Of a DNA stretch of 64,000 nucleotides, positions 58,129 to 64,000 are shown in pieces. Position numbers and translations under genes: made by a program. The number at the start of each line of letters is the position of its first letter. Position 1 is the first letter of the stretch. This stretch comes from Flavobacterium keumense (GTDB lineage: Bacteria > Bacteroidota > Bacteroidia > Flavobacteriales > Flavobacteriaceae). The DNA lies in assembly GCF_029866485.1 (NCBI RefSeq), contig NZ_CP092332.1:992001-1056000 (forward strand), in the 5' to 3' direction. The notes under the pieces are model-generated. The model made no database searches and was not told the origin of the DNA. It worked only from the letters and a program-made list of their open reading frames with translations.

Positions 58129-60432
58129 TTATATGTTCACTAAACCATTAGCCTCCACAGTAACTTCTTTTCCATTCACCACAACAGTAATAGGGGAGTT
58201 GCCTTCTAAAGCAATTTGAGTTGCTTTTTGGTTCACAGTTACTTTTACAATTTGATTTCTAAAATTAATTTTGAAGGAGTACCCTTGCCATTCTTTTGGA
58301 ATTTTAGGTGCAAAATGTAAGGTGTTGTCTTTTACACGCATGCCACCAAATCCTTCTACGATACTCATCCAAGTACCTGCCATAGAAGTAATATGACATC
58401 CTTCTTCTACTTCTTTGTTATAATCGTCTAAGTCCAAACGAGAGGTCCTTAAATAGAAGGTGTATGCCATTTCCATTTTATCCAAAACAGCGGCTTGAAT
58501 AGAATGCACGCAAGGCGATAGCGAACTTTCGTGAACTGTAAAGGACTCGTAAAATTCAAAGTTATTTTTTAATTGTTCTTTAGAGAAATGATCTTCAAAG
58601 AAGTAAAAACATTGCAATACATCGGCTTGTTTAATGTATGGCGAACGTAAGATTCTATCCCAAGACCATTTTTGGTTGATTGGACGTTGGCTTCTATCTA
58701 AATCGCTCACGCGAACTAATTCTTTATCCAAAAATCCGTCTTGTTGTAGATATACTCCTAATTTTTCTGAGTAAGGGAAGTACATGTTATCAGCTACTTT
58801 TTTCCATTCTTGCAACTCAGCATTCGATAAATTTACTTTTTCGATAATACGTTTGTGATCGGATGGGTATTCTAAAGATACTTTTTGAATTTGTTCCGCC
58901 GCATAATCAATACACCATTTAGCAATATAATTGGTATAGAAGTTATTATTGACATTATTTTCATATTCATTTGGTCCTGTAACGCCTAAAATCACATACT
59001 GATTTTTGTTTGTTGAGAAAGTAGCTCTTTGGTGCCAAAAACGAGCAATACCAATCAATACTTCCAATCCTTTTTCAGGAATATAGCTGTAATCTCCCGT
59101 ATAACGGTAATAGTTAAAAATGGCAAAAGCAATCGCTCCATTTCGGTGAATTTCTTCGAATGTGATTTCCCATTCGTTGTGGCATTCTTCTCCGTTCATG
59201 GTTACCATTGGATACAAAGCGGCGCCATTGGTAAACCCTAATTTAGCTGCATTTTCAATAGCTTTGTCCAATTGATTGTAGCGATAGGTCAATAAATTAC
59301 GGGCTACTTCTTGGTCTTTTGTTGCCATGTAGAAAGGAATACAATACGCTTCGGTGTCCCAATAAGTAGAGCCGCCGTATTTTTCTCCGGTAAATCCTTT
59401 TGGTCCAATATTCAAACGAGAATCTTTTCCTAAATAGGTTTGGTTCAATTGGAAAATATTGAAACGAATTCCTTGTTGCGCTTTGACATCGCCTTCGATG
59501 GTGATGTCTGACATTTCCCAGATTTTAGCCCAAGCAACTTTTTGCTCTTCTAAAAGGGCTTCATATCCTTTGGCTAAAGCCGATTTAATTACATTTTCCG
59601 CTGCTGTTTGCGTGTTAGCATGATTCATCGAAACAGTGTATCCACCAATTTTTTGAATCGCAGACGTTTGACCTTTGGCAATTACGGTTTCGTAACTGTA
59701 TTGGATTTTCTCAGAAGAAGCATCAATAGCAACAGGCGAAATGTTTTCATTTTTTCCATTGGCCCAAATACTATTGTGCATAAAAGTAGTTGCTTTGAAA
59801 TGTGTTTTGAACGTTTGAGCGGTTACAAAAGCCTCGTTATTCCCTTTTTTTACCTCTAATGGTTCCCAAAACTTCTCTTCCCAGTTGGCATCTTCATTGG
59901 TTACACCTGCATCAATATAGGGTTTGTATACAATTTTGGCGTCTTTGTTCAAAGGAGAAATGTCATAATTAATGATTCCTATTTCGTCCAAATCTAAAGA
60001 TAGAAAACGTTTTACGTTCACTGCAATTTCGGTTCCGTTTTGTAAACTAGCCTCAAAAGAACGTTGGTACCAACCTTCTTTCATATTCAATTCACGACGG
60101 AAATTACGAACCGAAGTACAGTTGTGCAAATCTAAATTCTCCCCATTGATTTCGATATCGATTCCAATCCAATTAGGAGCGTTCAATACTTTGGCAAAAT
60201 ATTCTGGATAGCCATTTTTCCACCAGCCCACTTTGGTTTTGTCTGGGTAGTAGATTCCGGCAATATAACTTCCTTGGAAGGTTTCGCCTGAATAGGTTTC
60301 TTCAAAATTGGCACGTTGCCCCATAGCACCGTTTCCAATACTAAAAAGACTTTCGGATGATTTTACTCGTTCTACATCAAATCCTTCTTCAATAATCGAC
60401 CAGTTGTCTGGTTTAATATAATCTTGGTTCAT
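58129..60432 (-). CDS. GH65 disaccharide phosphorylase, probably maltose phosphorylase
   Basis: A 767-residue cytoplasmic enzyme (no signal peptide). It splits maltose with phosphate into glucose and beta-glucose-1-phosphate, inverting at the anomeric carbon. Family hallmarks: GFDVERVKSSESLFSIGNGAMGQRAN near the N-terminus, KGFTGEKYGGSTYWDTEAY and ECHNEWEITFEEIHRNG, where the general acid is a Glu in the NEWE stretch (E420/E422). Length is normal. Trehalose and kojibiose phosphorylases belong to the same family; adjacent pgmB, amylases and an MFS sugar permease favour maltose. Upstream lies a perfect long inverted repeat. Confidence 0.92.
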   Translation of the reverse strand: MNQDYIKPDNWSIIEEGFDVERVKSSESLFSIGNGAMGQRANFEETYSGETFQGSYIAGIYYPDKTKVGWWKNGYPEYFAKVLNAPNWIGIDIEINGENLDLHNCTSVRNFRRELNMKEGWYQRSFEASLQNGTEIAVNVKRFLSLDLDEIGIINYDISPLNKDAKIVYKPYIDAGVTNEDANWEEKFWEPLEVKKGNNEAFVTAQTFKTHFKATTFMHNSIWANGKNENISPVAIDASSEKIQYSYETVIAKGQTSAIQKIGGYTVSMNHANTQTAAENVIKSALAKGYEALLEEQKVAWAKIWEMSDITIEGDVKAQQGIRFNIFQLNQTYLGKDSRLNIGPKGFTGEKYGGSTYWDTEAYCIPFYMATKDQEVARNLLTYRYNQLDKAIENAAKLGFTNGAALYPMVTMNGEECHNEWEITFEEIHRNGAIAFAIFNYYRYTGDYSYIPEKGLEVLIGIARFWHQRATFSTNKNQYVILGVTGPNEYENNVNNNFYTNYIAKWCIDYAAEQIQKVSLEYPSDHKRIIEKVNLSNAELQEWKKVADNMYFPYSEKLGVYLQQDGFLDKELVRVSDLDRSQRPINQKWSWDRILRSPYIKQADVLQCFYFFEDHFSKEQLKNNFEFYESFTVHESSLSPCVHSIQAAVLDKMEMAYTFYLRTSRLDLDDYNKEVEEGCHITSMAGTWMSIVEGFGGMRVKDNTLHFAPKIPKEWQGYSFKINFRNQIVKVTVNQKATQIALEGNSPITVVVNGKEVTVEANGLVNI

Positions 60433-60453
60433 TCTTTTTTTTGTTTTAAAAAA

Positions 60454-60508
60454 GTTTCAAGTTTCAGGTTTCAAGTTAAGTAGGTACTTGAAACCTGAAA
60501 CTTGAAAC
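60454..60508. repeat. Perfect 23-bp inverted repeat between pgmB and GH65
   Basis: Left arm 60454-60476 and right arm 60486-60508 are exact reverse complements, loop TAAGTAGGT. The arms are built of GTTTCAAG and GTTTCAGG units. It forms an 81-nt gap hairpin inside the maltose operon, likely an mRNA stability or processing element or a dispersed repeat. Confidence 0.85.
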
Positions 60509-60513
60509 AAAAT

Positions 60514-61167
60514 TTATTTTATAAGTGAATTTAAAAAAGCTTCATCAATATAAGTGAAGTCTTTAAAAATGTATTTCGCTTCGTTTAAAATGGTTGCCTC
60601 TCCAATTCCAATACTGGTCATATTGGCAATATTTGCGGCTTGAATTCCAGCAACCGAATCCTCAAAAACAATCGAGTTTTCATTGGAAACACCTAATTTT
60701 TGTGCTGCTTGAAGAAAAACTTCAGGATCTGGTTTGGCGTTACTTACGTCATTACCGTCCACAATGGCATCAAAATAAGATAGAATTCCTGTTTTCTCTA
60801 AAATAGGTCGTGCATTTTTACTTGCTGAACCCAAAGCGATGGGTTGCTGATTGGCTTTTAAAAATTCTAATACTGGCATCACTCCAGGAAGAATTTCACT
60901 CTGATCCATATCCACCAAATAAGATAAGTAATCTTCGTTTTTTTGAATTAACCATTGGTCTTTTTGCTCCTGCGAAGCTTCAACTTGTCCCAAGCCTAAA
61001 ATGATTTCGAGTGAGCGTACGCGGCTAACCCCTTTTAATAATTCGTTGTGTTCGTGTGTAAATTCGATACCTAAGTCGGTTGCGATTTTTTTCCAGGCTA
61101 AATAATGGTATTTAGCCGTATCGACAATTACACCGTCAAGGTCGAATAGGAATGCTTTTTTAGTCAT
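60514..61167 (-). CDS. pgmB: Beta-phosphoglucomutase
   Basis: A 217-residue HAD-superfamily phosphatase-fold mutase that converts beta-glucose-1-phosphate from the GH65 phosphorylase into glucose-6-phosphate. The nucleophile and acid/base are D9 and D11 in FLFDLDGVIVDTAKYHY. The cap domain has LLKGVSRVRSLEIILGLG, motif II is ALGSASKN, and motif III is DAKPDPEVF-like (NAKPDPEVFLQAAQKLG) and VFEDSVAGIQAA. Length matches the family. It lies 11 nt after the MFS gene and is followed by the 23-bp inverted repeat. Confidence 0.94.
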   Translation of the reverse strand: MTKKAFLFDLDGVIVDTAKYHYLAWKKIATDLGIEFTHEHNELLKGVSRVRSLEIILGLGQVEASQEQKDQWLIQKNEDYLSYLVDMDQSEILPGVMPVLEFLKANQQPIALGSASKNARPILEKTGILSYFDAIVDGNDVSNAKPDPEVFLQAAQKLGVSNENSIVFEDSVAGIQAANIANMTSIGIGEATILNEAKYIFKDFTYIDEAFLNSLIK

Positions 61168-61177
61168 TAATTAAATT

Positions 61178-62515
61178 TTATTTTTTTATTACGTCATCAA
61201 CATCTTTAACTCGTGTAACTAAAAGTGCGGCAATAATAAAACTAACTCCGCTGGTTACAATAGCAAATATGGCGTTGTCATGATATACATATTTTACAAG
61301 TGGACCACCTAGTAAGGCATTTACGATTTGTGGTAGCACCACAAAAAAGTTGAAAATCCCCATATAAACCCCCATTTTAAAAGGCGAAATGGAGCCTGCA
61401 AGAATGGCAAAAGGCATTGATAAAATACTAGCCCAAGCAATTCCAACAGCAATCATAGAAAGAATCAACCAGTTTTCATTGGGCATAAAATACATCGAAA
61501 TTAACCCCAAACCTCCAATGATTAATGAGATGGCGTGGGTTAATTTTCGGCCTATTTGTTTTGCGATATAAGGCAAGGCAAATGCATAAAATGCAGACAC
61601 TAAATTATATACTCCAAAAAGAACACCAACCCAGTCTCCAGCATTTTGATAGGCTTCACTTTTATTATCGCTTATAGGTAAACCATAAATATGGTGGGCA
61701 ATGGCAGGAGTGGTAAATACCCACATGCCAAACAATCCAAACCAAGAGAAGAATTGTACAAAAGCCAATTGCCTCATAGTGGTAGGCATTTGTCTGAAAT
61801 CATCAATTACATCTAAAAGACTGGATTCTTTTTTTGGAGTTATTTTTTCATCTGAAAATTGCGCTAATTCGGCTGGCGAATATTCTTTAGTACTTAAAAC
61901 CGAGATAAGCACTGATCCTACTAATACGATAGCTCCAATGATAAAAGATAGAATTAAGTTGTATGGGACTCCTCCGGCTTCGTCTTTATTGGAAACTCCA
62001 AACCAGTTGCTTAAAGTGTATGGAAGTAAAGATCCAATTACAGCTCCAAAACCAATTAAAGCGGTTTGGACACTGAATCCTGCTGTTCTTTGATCGGTTC
62101 TTAAATTGTCTCCTACTAAAGCTCTGAAAGGTTCCATAGCAATGTTAAACGAAGCATCCATAATCATTAACATTCCAGCCCCTACCCATAATGCAGGGAG
62201 TACGGCAATGAAAATTTCAGCTTGAGGCATTAGGATTAATCCAATAGAAGCAAGAATAGCTCCCGTAAAGAAAAAGGGTTTTCTTCTCCCAAATCTTCCC
62301 CAAGTTTTGTCGCTATAGTAACCAATAATTGGTTGTACAATAAGTCCCATTAGCGGAGCTATAATCCAAAACCAAGAGAGTTCATGAACATCGGCACCAA
62401 AAATTTGAAGAATTCGGCTTGCATTAGCATTTTGTAATGCAAATCCCATTTGTATCCCAAGGAAACCAAAGCTCATAGTCCAGATTTCAAAGGTACTTAA
62501 TCTACGCTTTTCCAT
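61178..62515 (-). CDS. MFS sugar transporter, SLC45/GPH-like, maltose uptake
   Basis: A 445-residue inner-membrane permease, start at the ATG at 62515 (MEKRRLSTFEIWTMSFGFLGIQMGFALQN). It has about 12 transmembrane helices. The loop 2-3 motif GYYSDKTWGRFGRRKPF is the MFS G-x3-D-x2-G-x-R-R signature; FRALVGDNLRTDQRTAGFS is typical of SLC45/sucrose-type symporters. As the only permease beside a maltose phosphorylase it probably imports maltose with protons. It is the first gene of the locus operon; a palindrome GATAAGC-N5-GCTTATC lies in its leader. Confidence 0.88.
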   Translation of the reverse strand: MEKRRLSTFEIWTMSFGFLGIQMGFALQNANASRILQIFGADVHELSWFWIIAPLMGLIVQPIIGYYSDKTWGRFGRRKPFFFTGAILASIGLILMPQAEIFIAVLPALWVGAGMLMIMDASFNIAMEPFRALVGDNLRTDQRTAGFSVQTALIGFGAVIGSLLPYTLSNWFGVSNKDEAGGVPYNLILSFIIGAIVLVGSVLISVLSTKEYSPAELAQFSDEKITPKKESSLLDVIDDFRQMPTTMRQLAFVQFFSWFGLFGMWVFTTPAIAHHIYGLPISDNKSEAYQNAGDWVGVLFGVYNLVSAFYAFALPYIAKQIGRKLTHAISLIIGGLGLISMYFMPNENWLILSMIAVGIAWASILSMPFAILAGSISPFKMGVYMGIFNFFVVLPQIVNALLGGPLVKYVYHDNAIFAIVTSGVSFIIAALLVTRVKDVDDVIKK

Positions 62516-62539
62516 TATCGTAATTTTTAAAATTAATAC

Positions 62540-62558
62540 GATAAGCGCTATGCTTATC
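62540..62558 (-). promoter_or_regulatory. Inverted repeat in the leader of the maltose operon
   Basis: GATAAGC (62540-62546) and GCTTATC (62552-62558) around GCTAT, perfect, 25 nt before the MFS start codon. It may be a regulator site or a leader hairpin. Confidence 0.45.
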
Positions 62559-62605
62559 AAAACTTAACTATAATTTTCGAAGTAAAAGTAAAAGTTTTGA
62601 TGCTC

Positions 62606-62613
62606 CAAATATA
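62606..62613 (-). promoter_or_regulatory. Putative -7 box for the maltose operon
   Basis: On the minus strand TATATTTG, about 90 nt before the MFS start. Confidence 0.5.
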
Positions 62614-62707
62614 GAGATATAAAATTTACATTTAATTCAAAAAATGAATTTTAAACAAAAAAAGTGAACTACAAGGTTGTAGTAACGAACAAATTAACAA
62701 ATTAAAT

Positions 62708-63733
62708 TTAACTTGTGGATTCTCTTTCAATCAAATGTGTTGAAATTACTTCAGTAGTATAGTTTTCTTCACCTTCATCATAGTCTTCGGATTCTAATCG
62801 TTTGATTAGCATCTTTGCTGCTTTAGCTCCCATTTTTTTTCCATTTTGACTTACTGTAGTAATTGTAGGGGTCGAATATTTGGAAATAATACCATCAGTA
62901 AATGCAATAACAGCTAAGTCTCTAGGTACGTTAAGGCCCATTTTATTTGCCATTTTAATTATAGTAACAGCAAATAATTCATTTACAGCAAAAACGGCAT
63001 CGATGGCTTTGTCTTCTAACAGTTTTCCAATTGTAATTTCACAGGTATCAATATCTTCAATTTTAATTATAAGATTTTCATTAAATGGGATGTCGTAATC
63101 TAATAAAGCTTTTATATAACCATCTGTTCTAAGCTTTCCTACACTCACATAATCTACCGTGGTAACTAAAGCTATTTTCTTTTTTCCTTTTTCGATTAAA
63201 CTTTGTACTGCTTCATATGCAGCTGTTTTGTCATCAATGATGACTTTATCACAAAGAATTTCATCAGTCACTCGATCAAACATAACTACGGGCATACCTT
63301 GACTAATTACTTCGCTAATGTGATGAAAATCACGTTTGTACTGAGTTTCTTTAGAAAGAGACATAATAAAGCCATCGATACTACCGTTAGCAAGCATCTC
63401 CATATTCAAGACTTCTTTGTCAAAGGAATCATCTGATAAACATATAACTACACTATATCCGTTTTCATTAGCAACATGTTCAATTCCATTGATGACTGTA
63501 GAGAAAAAATAGTGCACTATTTCAGGAATAATTATTCCAATAGTTTTGGTTTTTCTGTTTTTTAAACTTAGGGCAATATTATTAGGTTTGTAATGGTATA
63601 ACTTAGCAAAGGCCTGTACTTTCAATCGGGTTTCTTCACCTATTTCATGACTATTTCTTAATGATTTTGATACCGTAGATATGGAAACATCAAGTTCTTT
63701 AGCAATTTGTTTTAGCGTTACTTTTCTTTTCAT
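62708..63733 (-). CDS. LacI-family transcriptional regulator
   Basis: A 341-residue regulator. The HTH is in VTLKQIAKELDVSISTVSKSLRNSHEIGEETR (about 5-37) followed by the hinge PNNIALSLKNRKTKTIGIIIPEI. The periplasmic-binding-like sensor domain (about 60-330) contains NGSIDGFIMSLSKET, GMPVVMFDR, DDKTAAYEAVQSLIEKGKKKIALV and DAVFAVNEL. Given the flanking genes the inducer is probably maltose or a maltodextrin. It lies 148 nt upstream of the maltose operon on the same strand and is divergent from the SusC-like gene, with operator-like palindromes between. Confidence 0.93.
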   Translation of the reverse strand: MKRKVTLKQIAKELDVSISTVSKSLRNSHEIGEETRLKVQAFAKLYHYKPNNIALSLKNRKTKTIGIIIPEIVHYFFSTVINGIEHVANENGYSVVICLSDDSFDKEVLNMEMLANGSIDGFIMSLSKETQYKRDFHHISEVISQGMPVVMFDRVTDEILCDKVIIDDKTAAYEAVQSLIEKGKKKIALVTTVDYVSVGKLRTDGYIKALLDYDIPFNENLIIKIEDIDTCEITIGKLLEDKAIDAVFAVNELFAVTIIKMANKMGLNVPRDLAVIAFTDGIISKYSTPTITTVSQNGKKMGAKAAKMLIKRLESEDYDEGEENYTTEVISTHLIERESTS

Positions 63734-63789
63734 TTAAGGTGGTAGGATGAGTTAGATACAATAAAAGTATTGTTAATTTATTTTAATCG

Positions 63790-63797
63790 CAAAAATA
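63790..63797 (-). promoter_or_regulatory. Putative -7 box for the LacI-family gene
   Basis: On the minus strand TATTTTTG, 57 nt before the ATG at 63733. Confidence 0.4.
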
Positions 63798-63834
63798 TCC
63801 GATTTAATTTCATGATGATATAAACTTTTCAACA

Positions 63835-63848
63835 CTATCACGTTTTCG
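63835..63848. promoter_or_regulatory. Second operator-like site
   Basis: CTATCACGTTTTCG matches 12 of 14 positions of the reverse complement of the site at 63875-63888. The two centres are 40 bp apart. Confidence 0.5.
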
Positions 63849-63874
63849 TAAAAAGAAATCGTTGTAGTATATAT

Positions 63875-63888
63875 CGAAAACGTTATCG
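63875..63888. promoter_or_regulatory. LacI-type operator candidate
   Basis: CGAAAACGTTATCG is a near-perfect palindrome (six of seven pairs) centred on CG, the usual form of LacI-family sites. It sits where the -33 element of the SusC-like promoter would be. Confidence 0.6.
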
Positions 63889-63895
63889 TTTTTAT

Positions 63896-63903
63896 TATGT
63901 TTG
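63896..63903 (+). promoter_or_regulatory. Putative -7 box for the SusC-like gene
   Basis: TATGTTTG fits TAnnTTTG, 52 nt before the ATG at 63956 and just downstream of the operator candidate. Confidence 0.5.
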
Positions 63904-63955
63904 TTACTCGAAGTAAAAGGAAAGCATAATAATCAATTAATTTAAACAAACAAGT

Positions 63956-64000
63956 ATGAAAGCAATTTACAAAAAGTTGTTCGTTTTATTACTACTCCTA
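63956..64000 (+). CDS. Start of a gene running off the window, probably a SusC/RagA-type receptor
   Basis: The ATG at 63956 opens 15 codons, MKAIYKKLFVLLLLL, the beginning of a signal peptide. The rest is outside the window. Position, divergent from a LacI regulator at a maltose locus, makes a SusC-like TonB-dependent receptor likely, but this is inferred from context only. Confidence 0.45.
   Translation, partial: MKAIYKKLFVLLLLL

Noticed and set aside
1..64000. CRISPR array, rRNA operon, integron or insertion sequence with transposase
   Set aside because: No regularly spaced direct repeats, rRNA sequence, integrase or transposase motif seen on either strand.

Overview
The window looks like a chromosomal segment of a Flavobacterium-like Bacteroidota. 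The base composition is AT-rich. Putative promoters match the Bacteroidota -7 box TAnnTTTG rather than TATAAT, and Shine-Dalgarno sequences are mostly absent. Many secreted proteins start with short lysine-rich signal peptides ending in AQ. Gene families typical of the group are present: a fused MurF-alanine racemase, DnaE with an N-terminal exonuclease, ribosomal protein S16 with a long acidic tail, mevalonate-pathway genes beside a UbiA prenyltransferase, and a maltose phosphorylase locus next to a SusC-like gene. Species cannot be fixed from sequence alone.

Layout. 1-7169: six co-directional genes for secreted proteins built from phage-tail-like and lectin-like modules (S74 chaperone, fibrinogen-like, LamG-like, glycine-rich, tail-collar), three of them sharing one N-terminal cassette. 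7420-12709: beta-barrel protein, MurF-Alr, a palindromic repeat cluster, mscL, asd. 12804-15418: small Cys/His-rich protein plus a TonB-dependent receptor. 15478-21303: L,D-transpeptidase lipoprotein, NTF2-like protein, trmB, LysE-type exporter, alkyltransferase-like protein, and the Fe-S genes mrp, nifU-like and ferredoxin. 21353-24227 (minus): DUF3050 protein, then the rpsP-rimM-trmN group. 24469: RRM protein. 24853-29682 (minus): leuCDAB operon. 30239-34779: dnaE split by a -1 frame change. 34900-36234: trxA and a DUF58 protein. 36321: tRNA-Asp. 36654-39688: a small operon with ruvC and hemW.

39691-41418 is an accessory spot with two small selfish-looking cassettes side by side: a GxxExxY gene between 485-bp-spaced inverted ends, and a frameshifted four-helix-bundle (23S intervening-sequence type) gene, also between inverted repeats. 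A cyclase gene lies between them. 41419-46736 holds a YjbR protein, a PH/SHOCT protein, DUF423, an M20 dipeptidase, tRNA-Leu and an M3 peptidase. 46896-51529 (minus) is an isoprenoid/lipid operon (diphosphomevalonate decarboxylase, mevalonate kinase, UbiA transferase, RluB-type synthase) interrupted by a ParE-like toxin-antitoxin pair.

53563-64000 is a maltose/maltodextrin locus. Exported GH13 amylases and an esterase cut the polymer outside or in the periplasm. An MFS permease imports maltose, the GH65 phosphorylase makes glucose plus beta-glucose-1-phosphate, and PgmB converts the latter to glucose-6-phosphate. A LacI regulator is divergent from the start of a SusC-like receptor at the window edge, with two operator-like palindromes between them.

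The most notable observations are the dnaE frame break at a canonical A_AAA_AAG slippery heptamer, the two inverted-repeat-bounded mini-cassettes, the secreted tail-fibre-like gene set, the toxin-antitoxin pair inside an isoprenoid operon, and a candidate structured RNA after tRNA-Asp. No CRISPR array, rRNA operon, transposase or integrase was seen.
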